Below, piece by piece: positions 18,201 through 25,671 of a DNA stretch of 64,000 nucleotides. The notes under the pieces are model-generated. The model worked only from the letters and a program-made list of their open reading frames with translations, made no database searches and had not been told where the DNA came from. Position 1 is the stretch's first letter. The number at the start of each line of letters is the position of its first letter. The DNA comes from Chloroflexota bacterium. Lineage in GTDB: Bacteria > Chloroflexota > Anaerolineae > Promineifilales > Promineifilaceae. Both the position numbers and the translations under genes were made by a program. The stretch spans positions 62,001 through 126,000 of the forward strand of contig JACTMP010000022.1 of NCBI GenBank assembly GCA_014584575.1, in the 5' to 3' direction.

Positions 18201-19398
18201 CGGGCTGAATGTGACCGACTGGCTGGCCACCGAACCCAGGGATTGGCCGCAGGCGTTTAACGACCAGAACGCCACCTTCTTCGGCAATACCGGCTTTGGG
18301 TATGGCGATTCTGACCTGGTGGCTTACTCCGAACTGCTGATGGTGAACTTTGTGGAAGCGTTGGGTGATTGGAGCCAGGGGCCGCAAACGGTGGGCCAGG
18401 CGATGCGCATGGCCAAACACCGCTACTTTAACAACATGGCCGCCGGGTCATTTAGCAACTATGATGAGAAAATTATCGGCATTATGACCCTGTATGGCCT
18501 GCCCATGCTGCGCATCAACATGCCGGTTACGTCTTCGGTTCCCGTTGGCGGTTACAGTGTGGTGGCGGCCCCGGCGCGCGCCCCGGAGTCGCCGGATGCT
18601 GTTTTGGGCACACCTGTCCATCTCACATTTGATTATGAGCGGCATGATGTCCCGGATCGCGGCAGTTACTTCACGGTGGCAGGTGAGGTGGAAACATATG
18701 TGGCCGGCGGCCGTCCCATCCTGCCCCGCGCCAGCGTCAACATTGATATGCCCGGTTATCTGGCGCGCGGCGTGTTGTGGACGGGCGGCAGTTATGTGGA
18801 TGTGCCGAACTTTGACCCCATCATTTCCCGCGTCATTACCGACCAACGCTACCTGGATGCAGAGCCGGGTTATGGCCTGGATTACTGGTTCCCGGTGGGG
18901 GTTGGTTCGGTAAATCGCTTCCTGACCCTGGATGGGGAATCGCAGCAGCGGTTGGTGGTGGTGCCCGGTCAGTATAAACCGGATGGATCCGGCCAGGGTA
19001 CACAGCGGTTATACACCAGCCTGGACTTTGAGGTGTACCATGCTCCGTTTAACAGCGGCGATTTTGTGGCCCCCAACATATGGGATACGCAGGCGTGGCG
19101 CGATGGGCAGGCCGTACACTTCACGGCGCAGGTGACGGACCAGGGCAGCGGCGTGCAGCGTGTGGTGGTGGTGTATCGGCCGGTCAGCGGCCAAACCTGG
19201 CATCTGCTCGACCTGACCTATGACCCACTTACCAATCTGGCTGAGGGCAACACCACGATTAGCGGCCCGTTTGAATATGCCGTGCAGGCTGTAGACCGCA
19301 GCGGCAATGTGTCCCTGGCGCTCAATTATGGCGGCGGCTTTGGCGGTGATGTACCGTCGATGTGGTTCCTTAATTTACCGGTCATCTTGAAGCCGTGA
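15262..19398 (+). CDS. Secreted gingipain-like (C25/caspase-fold) peptidase with TolB-like propeller, PPC domain and QMGNIG repeats
   Basis: A 1378-residue exported protein. A signal peptide (residues 1-32, hydrophobic SMIALVALLLTG) is followed by six or more TolB/WD40-like propeller blades (about 45-470; repeated ISADGRFVAY...NLVPQDTN). A PPC-type beta domain follows (about 475-640), opened by eight QMGNIG hexapeptides at 543-610. The C25-like part spans about 650-1120; LNSHFEHHRFF near 941 and FSVGCHSGLN near 977 give a His-Cys pair about 36 residues apart, as in gingipains (33). Beta-sandwich segments follow, and the chain ends LNLPVILKP, similar to the LPLVTKP end of the gene at 39437. 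AAAAAGGA precedes the ATG. A cell-surface protease is the best inference; catalytic activity is not proven. Confidence 0.75.
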   Translation: MKSRTFPILLSLSGSMIALVALLLTGQAATGQSEPAAAPMFPPVPQTSLISRAWYGDGADGPSIEPAIAADGRTIAFSSVASNLVTPTTPGTVQDIYFLDRDTGLMSRIIGDWGDDPNADSYEPTISADGNRIAFTSHADNLMPYWDFNGEEDVYLYDRSYEYEDRVQGSGQGALFLVSADYNNYEAGDDASFEPAISLNGRYVAFTSRATNLVQGDTNNAWDVFVRDILTGVTRRVSVSSLGTQGNQNSYQPAISGDGRYITFASDATNLVLNDTNQATDVFVHDQETGRTWRVSVSSSGGQGLPSGQMGGGAWQPSISASGQYIAFASTFNNLAAGDQGAFQDIFVHNVLSGETRLISRADDGSQANNHSDTPQISADGRFVAYRSLADNLVPQDTNGHADLFLTDWQAQVTARESVAADGSQSHGETGVTGLSLSADGGLLVFDSDAFDLVPDDTNGTVPDVFLRDRDLPQQSYRYTAVPLTANQTITGSVTAGNSAQWYKIPITQAGSTLTATLFNLSADYNLYLFAPAIDEETGQIRDLGQMGNIGQMGNIGQMGNIGQMGNIGQMGNIGDLLDMGFLNELGQMGNIGQMGNIGQMGNIGELGGIGSLVNLSINPDTTDEQIVHDVHELWGTYYLAVVPHTADAIGTTFHLHIEVTPENFPYDPATYYSLVTTYTTPATDPNINTIILINSARLNALYPSDPSLSLLISRLYGNLAPHSQVNGVVVDLDSYYGFNEQFTGVYDTWGYYPDNPYAANLVARQIKALLYSLAPAYPNLQNLVIVGEDLVIPHRRLPDAALIANERHYAEIAYTPALSGSLSYRYMLSDDYYAALLPQPMRGREFYLPQLDIGRLVETPTEMLGMVDSFLADSVIEPGDALITGYDFLIDQANAITTSLQNQGIPLASQTHLIDNDWTAVDFENTLFTQPVAPGLISLNSHFEHHRFFPNDPQDVYATQIVSATDYNGSLIFSVGCHSGLNVTDWLATEPRDWPQAFNDQNATFFGNTGFGYGDSDLVAYSELLMVNFVEALGDWSQGPQTVGQAMRMAKHRYFNNMAAGSFSNYDEKIIGIMTLYGLPMLRINMPVTSSVPVGGYSVVAAPARAPESPDAVLGTPVHLTFDYERHDVPDRGSYFTVAGEVETYVAGGRPILPRASVNIDMPGYLARGVLWTGGSYVDVPNFDPIISRVITDQRYLDAEPGYGLDYWFPVGVGSVNRFLTLDGESQQRLVVVPGQYKPDGSGQGTQRLYTSLDFEVYHAPFNSGDFVAPNIWDTQAWRDGQAVHFTAQVTDQGSGVQRVVVVYRPVSGQTWHLLDLTYDPLTNLAEGNTTISGPFEYAVQAVDRSGNVSLALNYGGGFGGDVPSMWFLNLPVILKP
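16893..17085 (+). repeat. 18-bp tandem repeats encoding QMGNIG
   Basis: Units of the form GGCCAGATGGGCAACATC or GGGCAAATGGGTAACATC repeat five times, are interrupted by a 33-base non-repeat (LLDMGFLNEL), then repeat three more times. Synonymous differences between units show it is selected as peptide, not a fresh DNA slip. Confidence 0.9.
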
Positions 19399-19410
19399 TT
19401 TTTGAAGATA

Positions 19411-19473
19411 GTAAGCAGTGAGCAGTGAGCGGTAAGCAGTTGCATCACTGCTCACCGCTCATCGCTCACTGTT
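19411..19473. repeat. GTGAGCAGTGAGC palindromic repeat
   Basis: GTAAGCAGTGAGCAGTGAGC on the left arm and GCTCACCGCTCATCGCTCAC on the right form an imperfect hairpin between the peptidase gene and the racemase gene. A frame through it would falsely extend the racemase N-terminus by 19 residues. Confidence 0.7.
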
Positions 19474-19481
19474 GTAAGGCC

Positions 19482-20237
19482 ATGAAAAACGTCATTGGCG
19501 TTGTAGCCGGCGTTGGCCCGCTGGCCGGGCTGGATTTGCAGCAGAAGATTGTCAGCCAGACCATTGCCGGCCGGGACCAGGATCATCTGACGGTATTGAG
19601 TGTGTCACGGCCGTCCACCATTCCCGACCGCACCGAATACCTGTTGGGGCAGGTGGCCAAAAACCCGGCCTTTGCCTTGGCGGCGCAGGTGAAGTTGCTG
19701 GCACAGATGGGGGCGCAAGTGGTCGGGATTCCCTGCAATACCGCCCATGCACCGGCCATTTGGGATGTGCTAACAACTGAATTAGCCGACTGCCCGGTGC
19801 AACTGCTGCACATGATTGCCGAAACAGGGCGATTTTTGCACGCGCATTTCCCGGCGGTGCAGCGGGTGGGTATCCTGTCCACGACGGGCACGTATCGGGC
19901 GGAAGTGTATCCACAGGTGTTGGCAAGGTTGGGGTTCACGGCCGTGACGCCCCCCGCCACCATGCAAGAGACCCTCATCCACCCCGCCATCTACCACCCT
20001 GAACATGGCATCAAATCATGCGGCCGTGTTACCGACCGTGCCCGGCAAGATTTGCTGACTGGCGTGACCGCGTTGCAGGCGCAGGGGGCGCAGGCCATCG
20101 TGTTAGGCTGCACGGAAATCCCCCTGGCCCTGACGGAAAAACAGATCGGTGGCACGCTCCTCATTGACCCGACGCTCATCCTGGCGCGGGCGTTGGTGCG
20201 GGAGGCGAATGGGAGGAAGTTACGGCCGTGGCCGTAA
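19482..20237 (+). CDS. Aspartate/glutamate racemase family protein
   Basis: A cofactor-independent two-cysteine racemase of the Asp/Glu racemase (YgeA-like) group. The first catalytic Cys is in VVGIPCNTAHAP (about residue 85) and the second in IVLGCTEIPLAL (about 209), with the N-terminal VVAGVGPLAGLD typical of aspartate racemase-like members. The start is ATG 19482, since the longer frame from 19425 only translates the palindromic repeat. About 251 residues is a normal size. The 3' end overlaps the convergent histidine kinase gene by 62 bases. Substrate (Asp, Glu or another amino acid) is not resolved. Confidence 0.85.
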   Translation: MKNVIGVVAGVGPLAGLDLQQKIVSQTIAGRDQDHLTVLSVSRPSTIPDRTEYLLGQVAKNPAFALAAQVKLLAQMGAQVVGIPCNTAHAPAIWDVLTTELADCPVQLLHMIAETGRFLHAHFPAVQRVGILSTTGTYRAEVYPQVLARLGFTAVTPPATMQETLIHPAIYHPEHGIKSCGRVTDRARQDLLTGVTALQAQGAQAIVLGCTEIPLALTEKQIGGTLLIDPTLILARALVREANGRKLRPWP

Positions 20238-21351
20238 CAGCCGGAAAAGAGAGCGTAAAAATTGTGCCTTCGCCTGGCTGGCTGCTGACGGCCACACGGC
20301 CGTGATGGGCCAACACCATCTGCTTTACAATTGCCAGCCCCAGACCACCGCCGCTGCCATCGGCGCGGCTGCGCGCCCGGTCGCCACGCCAGAAGCGGTC
20401 AAAGACAAAGGGCAAATCGGCTTCGGGGATGCCTTCCCCCGTATCCTGCACCGCAATCTGTACCATGCCATCCAATCGCGCCGCGTGTAAGGTGACGTCC
20501 CCGCCCGGCGGTGTGTGCCGCAGGGCGTTGCTCACCAGATTGCCTAACACCTGATCCAGCCGCCCGGCGTCCCCGTTAATGGTCAACTCCGCCGGTTTGC
20601 CCTCAAAAGTCACCGTCAGCTTCACTCCCTTTTCTTCGGCCAACCCACTAAAGCTGGTCTGGGCATCCGCCAGCAGTTCGGTGATGTCCACCGGGGCCAG
20701 ATGCAGCGAAAGCTGGCCTGCTTCGGCCTGCGCCAGGGTGTGCAAATCCTCTACCAGCCGCGCCAACAGGTGCGTCTCTTCCAACGTGGCCTGGATGTGT
20801 TCGGGTGTGGCCTCATAAACACCGTCGAGGATGCCTTCCAGGTTGCCCTGGATGATGTGCAACGGCGTGCGCAGTTCGTGGGCCACGTCGGCCGTCAGGT
20901 TGCGCCGCTGTTCGTCCGCCTGTTGCAAAGCGGCCGTCATCTGGTTGAACGAGCGAGCTAACCGGGCAAAACGGCCATGCCTTCGCCCCGACCGCCCTTC
21001 TTTTTCCAGCACCCGCACCGTGAAATCCCCTTCGGCCACCTTGTCGGCGGCAGCCATCACCTGGGCCACCGTACCCACCCCGGCAAATGCCCGCCGCCCC
21101 ACAAACCGCAGCAGCATGAGGATGAACAAAGGCAGCCCGCACACACTCAGCCAGAAAACGAGTGTCGGATTTCCCATGCGGGCGCTGACAACGGAGGCCA
21201 GCAGGTAAATTAGCCAGCCACTCATGCCCAACAACAGCACGGCCAACGTACCAAATACAAACATAAACCAGACAAACAACCCTGCCGGTTTGCCCGACCA
21301 ATGTTCCGGCCATTCTTCTTGTTGCCAATGGTTTTTGTGTTTCTTGTTCAT
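20176..21351 (-). CDS. Sensor histidine kinase (HAMP-HisKA-HATPase)
   Basis: Membrane histidine kinase of 391 residues. Two hydrophobic segments (about 24-50 and 63-84) are separated by only about a dozen residues, so there is hardly any extracytoplasmic sensor and an intramembrane stimulus is likely. HAMP follows (about 88-145), then the phospho-acceptor His158 in DVAHELRTPL, and an ATPase domain with the N-box LGNLVSNALRH, G1 DTGEGIPEADL, F-box FVFDRFWRGD and G2 GGGLGLAIV. It is transcribed after the response regulator at 21404, separated by a GAGATTGG-type hairpin. The C-terminal proline-rich tail (PPAPTPAPG) overlaps the convergent racemase gene. BaeS-type by layout; the signal is unknown. 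Confidence 0.9.
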   Translation of the reverse strand: MNKKHKNHWQQEEWPEHWSGKPAGLFVWFMFVFGTLAVLLLGMSGWLIYLLASVVSARMGNPTLVFWLSVCGLPLFILMLLRFVGRRAFAGVGTVAQVMAAADKVAEGDFTVRVLEKEGRSGRRHGRFARLARSFNQMTAALQQADEQRRNLTADVAHELRTPLHIIQGNLEGILDGVYEATPEHIQATLEETHLLARLVEDLHTLAQAEAGQLSLHLAPVDITELLADAQTSFSGLAEEKGVKLTVTFEGKPAELTINGDAGRLDQVLGNLVSNALRHTPPGGDVTLHAARLDGMVQIAVQDTGEGIPEADLPFVFDRFWRGDRARSRADGSGGGLGLAIVKQMVLAHHGRVAVSSQPGEGTIFTLSFPAVTATAVTSSHSPPAPTPAPG

Positions 21352-21360
21352 TGTTTATGG

Positions 21361-21416
21361 GGATTGGAGATTAGAGATTGGAGATTGTTTTAATCTCCAA
21401 TCTCTAATCTCTATCC
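21361..21416. repeat. GAGATTGG-family palindromic repeat between regulator and kinase
   Basis: Nearly perfect hairpin: GGATTGGAGATTAGAGATTG against AATCTCCAATCTCTAATCTC. It overlaps the 3' end of the response regulator gene and fills the gap to the kinase start. Confidence 0.75.
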
Positions 21417-22090
21417 CTAAACTGATACCCAATCCCATACACCGTCAAAATATAAATTGGTTCGGCCGGGTTCGGTTCCAGTTTGCGGCGCAGGTTTTTG
21501 ATGTGGGCGTCAATGCTGCGGTCATAGCCCTCATGGGCAAAACCGTGCAGCCTTTCCAGCAGTCGTTCACGGCTAAAGGTCTGGCCGGGATGCTCGGCCA
21601 GCAGCGCCAGCAGGTTGAACTCGATGGGGGTCAGGTGCAACGTTTCCGCCCCCCGGCTGACGCGATGCCCGTGCAAATCAATTTCCAAATCTCCGGCGCG
21701 CAAGATGCCCGTTTGCACAACTCCACCACGCACGCGGCGCAGCACGGCCCGCACCCGCGCCACCAGTTCACGCGGCGAAAAGGGTTTGACGATGTAATCA
21801 TCCGCGCCGAGTTCCAGGCCGATCAGCCGGTCGGTCTCCTCCACGCGGGCGGTGAGCATGATGATGGGCACATCGGAGTCGCGGCGGATGGCACGGCAGA
21901 CATCCAGCCCATCCATGCCGGGCAGGTTCAGGTCGAGGACGATGAGGTCGGGTTTGTCGCGGCGGGTGATGGCTACGGCCGTGCTGCCATCACCCGCGCT
22001 CACCACCCGAAAGCCGCCCTTTTCCAGGTAATCCCGCGCCAACTTTACTATCTTCGGTTCATCGTCTACCACCAGGATGAGTTCGTTCAT
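21404..22090 (-). CDS. OmpR/PhoB-family response regulator
   Basis: Receiver plus winged-helix DNA-binding regulator of 228 residues. Acidic residues DDE at 9-11, phospho-acceptor Asp53 in IVLDLNLPGMDG, Thr in MLTARV and Lys in DDYIVKPFSPREL are all in place. The C-terminal domain shows LTPIEFNLLALLAEHPGQTFSRERLL, the transactivation loop and HIKNLRRKLEPNP with the wing ending TVYGIGYQF. It is the first regulatory gene of an apparent operon (small membrane protein 22163, this gene, kinase 20176), all on the minus strand. BaeR-like by context. Confidence 0.93.
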   Translation of the reverse strand: MNELILVVDDEPKIVKLARDYLEKGGFRVVSAGDGSTAVAITRRDKPDLIVLDLNLPGMDGLDVCRAIRRDSDVPIIMLTARVEETDRLIGLELGADDYIVKPFSPRELVARVRAVLRRVRGGVVQTGILRAGDLEIDLHGHRVSRGAETLHLTPIEFNLLALLAEHPGQTFSRERLLERLHGFAHEGYDRSIDAHIKNLRRKLEPNPAEPIYILTVYGIGYQFRDRD

Positions 22091-22105
22091 GGGGGGATTA
22101 TAACC

Positions 22106-22167
22106 GTAACCCGTGATGCGTAATCCGTTATCCGTGCCGGTTTACGGATAACGGTTCACGGATTACG
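22106..22167. repeat. GTAACCCGTGATGCG palindromic repeat
   Basis: GTAATCCGTTATCCG against CGGATAACGGTTCACGGATT gives an imperfect hairpin between the small membrane protein gene and the response regulator gene. It is a hybrid of the GTGATGCG and GTAATCGG sequence types. Confidence 0.65.
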
Positions 22168-22579
22168 CTTTCATGACCGGTTCGTCGGCGTCCACATCGT
22201 ACCAGGGTGGTTTGTGCCCGGCCTGATGCCATTCTTCATGCCATTGGTGCCAGCGACGGCGAACCCGAAGCGGCTTCGGGCCGTGCCCTTTATGACACTG
22301 CCCAAGCCTGAACAGCAGACCCACCAATAACATGAAGCCGAAGAAGAAGGCAAAACCTTTGATGAGGAAGCCAAAAAAGCTGAAGCCGGGATAGTAAGAA
22401 GGCGCGGGTGGAGGCGCAACGGCCGTGCCACCTTCGGCTGCCTGCATGGATTGTTGCCCGGCCACAAAACCCTGCACATACCCGGCCTGGTATTGGGATT
22501 GACTACGGCCGTTCATGCCAAACAGCGCCCCCAGAATTAAGAGAGCAAAAAACAGGAAAAACAATCTACGAAAGAACAT
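22163..22579 (-). CDS. Small two-helix membrane protein with His-rich tail, upstream of the two-component system
   Basis: Not a recognised family. 138 residues: hydrophobic N-terminus (RRLFFLFFALLILGALFGM, residues 4-22), an extracytoplasmic linker rich in Gln, Ala and Pro (about 23-70), a second hydrophobic segment (about 70-92), and a cytoplasmic tail with many His and Trp (CHKGHGPK, HQWHEEWHQAGHKPPWYD). GGAGTG lies six bases before the ATG. As first gene of the operon it could be the regulated output or an accessory sensor for the kinase, whose own sensor part is minimal. The His/Cys tail could bind a metal; this is inference only. Confidence 0.7.
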   Translation of the reverse strand: MFFRRLFFLFFALLILGALFGMNGRSQSQYQAGYVQGFVAGQQSMQAAEGGTAVAPPPAPSYYPGFSFFGFLIKGFAFFFGFMLLVGLLFRLGQCHKGHGPKPLRVRRRWHQWHEEWHQAGHKPPWYDVDADEPVMKA

Positions 22580-22599
22580 GGTCTACACTCCTTTGTTTA

Positions 22600-22633
22600 T
22601 AGTAGGACAAGTTGCCAACTTGTCCTACTGTAG
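22600..22633. repeat. AGTAGGACAAGTTGCCAACTTGTCCTACT hairpin
   Basis: A perfect 13-14 base stem in the promoter region of the two-component operon. On the minus strand it sits just before the first gene, so it would be in the 5' leader. Confidence 0.65.
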
Positions 22634-22706
22634 GCAAAGGTTGTGTAGAAATTGTGAATGTCTGGGGGAGGGGTGATGAAGAGGTAGTATTTGGGTAATT
22701 GCGCAA

Positions 22707-23423
22707 CTACCCATTTTCATACGCACTCTCTACCAACAGGGGAGCGGCGTCGCTCACGTCTAGCTGGCTGGCAAGCTGCACGTCGTCGGCAAAACCCCGG
22801 CCAATGAGTTCTTTGCCGGAGCCGCAGCGGGCCAGGATGTCTGGCAGGTTGGGTTGGGCGTGGTGGAAGGCAGCGACGCCCGTGTCCGCCTCCGGTGAGT
22901 GTGTGCCGGGCAATTGGGCGATGATGGCCCCCGCGCCCAGCAGGTCTTCCAGGCCGGGACGCAGCAGGCCACCGGGCCATCGCTCCCCGGCGGCAATAAC
23001 GCTGATGCGCTGGCCGAGAGTGGTGGCTTTGGCGGCGACGGCCGTCGCGTTGCGCAAACAGCCCGCCAGTGTGGGCACGTCCCCCGTGGCCAGGGAGAGG
23101 GTGGAGCCGTTGGGGGAGGGCAGCACCAGCCGGGTACCGGCGGGAATGGTGAGCAGCGAGGTGGGGGAGAGGGAATACGCAGCGCCCTGTTGCCGCTTGT
23201 GGCTGGTATAGAGAGCGTTTTGGCTGTGGGCAAAGGCGGGCAGCGCCTCTGCTTCGTCCCGGTAGGGCAGCACCACACTGCCGCGCCCCACCACAATGTC
23301 CACGCAAGTGGTGAAGGACAGCACATCCACAATCACCATCACATCGCTCACCGGCAGCAGCGCCTCTAACCCTGATAGCCCCCATTCAAAGCGGATGTCA
23401 TATTCGTTTTGATCAAAGTACAC
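22707..23423 (-). CDS. 2-phosphosulfolactate phosphatase (ComB family)
   Basis: ComB-family phosphatase, 238 residues, known to release phosphate from 2-phosphosulfolactate in coenzyme M synthesis; bacterial members without that pathway have uncertain substrates. Family marks: VIVDVLSFTTCVDIVV near 29-44 (catalytic Asp/Cys region), LPSPNGSTLS near 103-112, and IAAGERWPGGLLRPGLEDLLGAGAI near 145-169 with the metal-binding Glu/Asp. The start is GTG at 23423 with GGAGG nine bases upstream. No other coenzyme M gene is near, so the role here is open. Confidence 0.85.
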   Translation of the reverse strand: MYFDQNEYDIRFEWGLSGLEALLPVSDVMVIVDVLSFTTCVDIVVGRGSVVLPYRDEAEALPAFAHSQNALYTSHKRQQGAAYSLSPTSLLTIPAGTRLVLPSPNGSTLSLATGDVPTLAGCLRNATAVAAKATTLGQRISVIAAGERWPGGLLRPGLEDLLGAGAIIAQLPGTHSPEADTGVAAFHHAQPNLPDILARCGSGKELIGRGFADDVQLASQLDVSDAAPLLVESAYENG

Positions 23424-23442
23424 GGTTTATGCCTCCCTTTGC

Positions 23443-23775
23443 TCAATCCAATACCAACGGGCCAACATGTCTGTGCCCGGTTGAATTGAAGTAACTACCG
23501 CCACAAAAGCACCATTCCAAACTTTCCAGGATGGTCACGGCCGTTGCCGGCGTCACCCTCTCCACAACTTCATCGGCAATCAGCCCGCGATACCAGCGGC
23601 CAGAGCGGGGAAAGGCTTCATGCTCCCAAAAATAACGCAGCCAGCGACGGCCGCACTGTTTGCACGTCTCAATCGAAACTTCCGCGAAACGGCCGTTTGT
23701 CTCATCAATCCCCACGCTGTGAGAATCAAAATTGGTGTAATGAAATGGCGGTTCCATACAAAAGCACTGGTTCAC
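23443..23775 (-). CDS. Conserved-looking Cys-rich small protein coupled to the deaminase
   Basis: No family recognised. 110 residues with CFC near the N-terminus, CKQCGRRWLRYFWEHE in the middle (a zinc-knuckle-like CxxC) and CFCGGSYF near the C-terminus, so a metal-binding fold is plausible. The GTG start overlaps the TGA stop of the deaminase gene as GTGA, which implies translational coupling and argues that the gene is real. It contains two ACGGCCGT octamers like other resident genes. It could be a partner of the deaminase; nothing more can be said. Confidence 0.65.
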   Translation of the reverse strand: MNQCFCMEPPFHYTNFDSHSVGIDETNGRFAEVSIETCKQCGRRWLRYFWEHEAFPRSGRWYRGLIADEVVERVTPATAVTILESLEWCFCGGSYFNSTGHRHVGPLVLD

Positions 23776-24356
23776 GAATTGTCACCCAAACGGCCGTTAT
23801 ACACCAGCGCCCCACTTGCCCGGAACTGTTCAAAAACGGCTACCGCTTCATCCGTCAGAACGCCATCAATGACTTCGATGCCCCGTTTTTCCAGTTCTGT
23901 TTGCCAGTGGGGATGGATGGGGCCTTCGTCAAAGCCGGTGATCGTTTCTAGTTCCGGGCCGCTGCCGGCCAGGGCCAGCGAGCGCACTCCTGACCAGACG
24001 ACCGCGCCATAACACATGGCGCACGGCCGCCAGTTGACCACCAATTGGTAAGCGGGCATGCCCGGCCCGCCCAGGTCAAATGTGCCCAGTTTTTGCTGCG
24101 CCAGGGAGAGGGTGACGACTTCGGCATGGGCGGAGGAGCAGTGCTGCGGCACCACCCGGTTGACGCCGATGACCACCAGTTTGCCGCTGTCCCGTTCAAA
24201 CAGACCGGCGGCAAACGGCCCGCCGCTGTTGTGTTCAATGTTGAGGCGGGAGAAGCGGATCACGGCCGTCATCCGTTCTGCCAGTGTGGGTAAATGTGCC
24301 GGTAATGTTGCCAGTTCCGCCTCGGCCCAGTCAGGCAAGGAAATAGTGAACTGCAT
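23772..24356 (-). CDS. Nucleoside/cytidine deaminase-like zinc hydrolase
   Basis: A deaminase of the cytidine/guanine/tRNA-adenosine deaminase superfamily. The zinc and catalytic motif HAEV is at residues 77-80, followed by the second zinc motif PCAMCYGAV at 111-119. The 194-residue length is longer than TadA, with a C-terminal extension (LEKRGIEVIDGVLTDEA). Guanine deaminase-like nucleobase or nucleoside deaminases are the nearest type, but substrate is not determinable. A strong AAGGAGGT site is eight bases before the ATG. The downstream Cys-rich gene is overlapped by four bases. Confidence 0.85.
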   Translation of the reverse strand: MQFTISLPDWAEAELATLPAHLPTLAERMTAVIRFSRLNIEHNSGGPFAAGLFERDSGKLVVIGVNRVVPQHCSSAHAEVVTLSLAQQKLGTFDLGGPGMPAYQLVVNWRPCAMCYGAVVWSGVRSLALAGSGPELETITGFDEGPIHPHWQTELEKRGIEVIDGVLTDEAVAVFEQFRASGALVYNGRLGDNS

Positions 24357-24375
24357 CAGGTTTTACCTCCTTCAT

Positions 24376-24728
24376 AAAATAGGACGCGGATTCACGCGGA
24401 TGACGCGGATAAGAAAATAATTCACGTCCTACGTGCATTTGTCGTGATGGGACGTTGCCCATGAACTTCCCTTGAGGGTGTGGTTACGGCCGTATTCTAG
24501 TGTATGCGAAGGGGAATTCAAAAATGGGGGTTGCAGATGACTCAATCTCCAATCTTGGTAGTGTCACAAAGTTTTCGCCATCTCTTTATGACTACAACGG
24601 ATTGAGGAACAGGCGGATAAATTCCCAGACGAGACTTCACCGGCTGTCGCCGACCACCATGAATGAAAACAGGACGCCTGTTTACAACATTTTATCCGCG
24701 TAATCCGCGTGAATCTGCGTCCTATTTT
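24376..24728. repeat. Region bounded by inverted 37-bp arms (AATAGGACGC..GATTCACGCGGAT)
   Basis: The arm at 24376-24412 recurs in inverse orientation at 24691-24728 with two or three mismatches. Between them lie an ACGGCCGT octamer (about 24486), a half GAGATTGG unit and most of the mobile-like repeat described at 24557-24785. No gene is seen in 24357-24786 (430 bases). The arms resemble a common GCGGATTACGCGGAT-type intergenic repeat; a weaker relative is at 62858-62940. Confidence 0.65.
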
Positions 24729-24785
24729 CGAAGGAGAATCCGTTCAATCCTTTATCCGCTGTAGTCATGACGAAAAACCAAAGAC
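24557..24785 (+). mobile_element. MITE-like element, copy A (terminal inverted repeats, with nested insertion)
   Basis: Begins GGTAGTGTCACAAAGTTTTC and ends with TCATGACGAAAAACCAAAGA. Left end GTTTTCGCCA..ATGACTACAACGGAT and the inverse of the right end GTTTTTCGTCATGACTACAGCGGAT are terminal inverted repeats of about 25 bases. The interior (GCGGATAAATTCCCAGACGA..) matches copy B at 29707-30022 in inverse orientation. Relative to copy B it has an extra segment, including the GCGGATT-type arm at 24691-24728. It has no coding capacity and ends right at the stop of the SDR gene (24787). Confidence 0.6.
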
Positions 24786-24786
24786 A

Positions 24787-25596
24787 TCATTGAATCGCTT
24801 GCCAATCGTTACGCCGCCGGGCGATGCGTTCCACCAGCCAATCGGTGGCGTGGGGGAAGAGGCGGTTGCCGTGTGTAAAGAGCCAGTCTATCCAGGTGAT
24901 GTAGACCTCGGTTTTACCGGTGTGGATGGCTTTGACGATGGCCTGGGCCACGCGCTCTGCCGACACGCGGGCGATGCGGCTGGGGTTGGCGCCGGGCTGG
25001 CCCAGCAAGGCGTCGCCAAATTCGCTTTGGGTGCGGCCGGGGTAAACGATGGTGACATGAATGTGATACGGCCGTAACTCCATCCGCAGTGTGCGACTGA
25101 TGAAGTTCACGGCCGTTTTGCTGGCGCAATAGAGACCCATGGTGGGCAACGGCCGTTGGCTGATGATGGAGGAGACGTTGATGATGTGTCCGCTGCCTTG
25201 CTCTTTCATCTGGGGGATGGCGGCCTGGGTGAAATAGAGCAGCCCCATGACGTTGGTGTCCCACAGGCGGTGCATATCGGCGGCGGGCATATCGGCCAGA
25301 TGGCTGCGGTGGCCCAGCCCGGCATTGTTGACCAGCACATCCAGGCGGCCAAAGGTGGTGATGGTTTGGGCCACGGCCGTTTGCGCAAACGCCTCATCGC
25401 CCACATCCCCGGCCATTGCCAGGCGTTGGCCGGGATAAGCTGCCAACGCCTCTACCAGCGCCTCCAGCCGCTCCTGCCGCCGGGCGACGAGAGCAACGTT
25501 TGCGCCCGCTTGCGCCAGGGCCACGGCCGTTGCCCGCCCAATCCCCGCGGATGCGCCGGTGAGGAGGATGACTTTGTTGGTGAGGGGAGGAGTCAT
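24787..25596 (-). CDS. SDR family NAD(P)-dependent oxidoreductase
   Basis: Classical short-chain dehydrogenase of 269 residues. The cofactor motif TGASAGIG is at 13-20, NNAG at 90-93, catalytic Ser in INVSSIIS near 142, and YCASK with Tyr156 and Lys160. The Arg-rich segment VALVARRQERLEAL after strand 2 suggests NADP preference. The C-terminal helix region (RIARVSAERVAQAIVKAIHTGKTEVYI) resembles SDRs annotated as DltE/YqjQ-like with a membrane-adjacent tail. The substrate is unknown. The start lies directly after a GAGATTGG-type repeat and has no visible Shine-Dalgarno sequence. Confidence 0.9.
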   Translation of the reverse strand: MTPPLTNKVILLTGASAGIGRATAVALAQAGANVALVARRQERLEALVEALAAYPGQRLAMAGDVGDEAFAQTAVAQTITTFGRLDVLVNNAGLGHRSHLADMPAADMHRLWDTNVMGLLYFTQAAIPQMKEQGSGHIINVSSIISQRPLPTMGLYCASKTAVNFISRTLRMELRPYHIHVTIVYPGRTQSEFGDALLGQPGANPSRIARVSAERVAQAIVKAIHTGKTEVYITWIDWLFTHGNRLFPHATDWLVERIARRRNDWQAIQ

Positions 25597-25599
25597 TTT

Positions 25600-25662
25600 G
25601 AGATTAGGAGATTGGGAGATTGAGAGATTGGATGCTGTTAATCTCCCAATCTCTCAATCTCT
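25600..25662. repeat. GAGATTGG-family palindromic repeat
   Basis: AGATTAGGAGATTGGGAGAT against ATCTCCCAATCTCTCAATCT, in the gap between the PHP-domain gene and the SDR gene on the minus strand. Confidence 0.75.
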
Positions 25663-25671
25663 TTCCTACCA

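Noticed and set aside
19425..19481. Extended N-terminus of the racemase
   Set aside because: It reads through the GTGAGCAG palindrome; ATG 19482 matches family starts.
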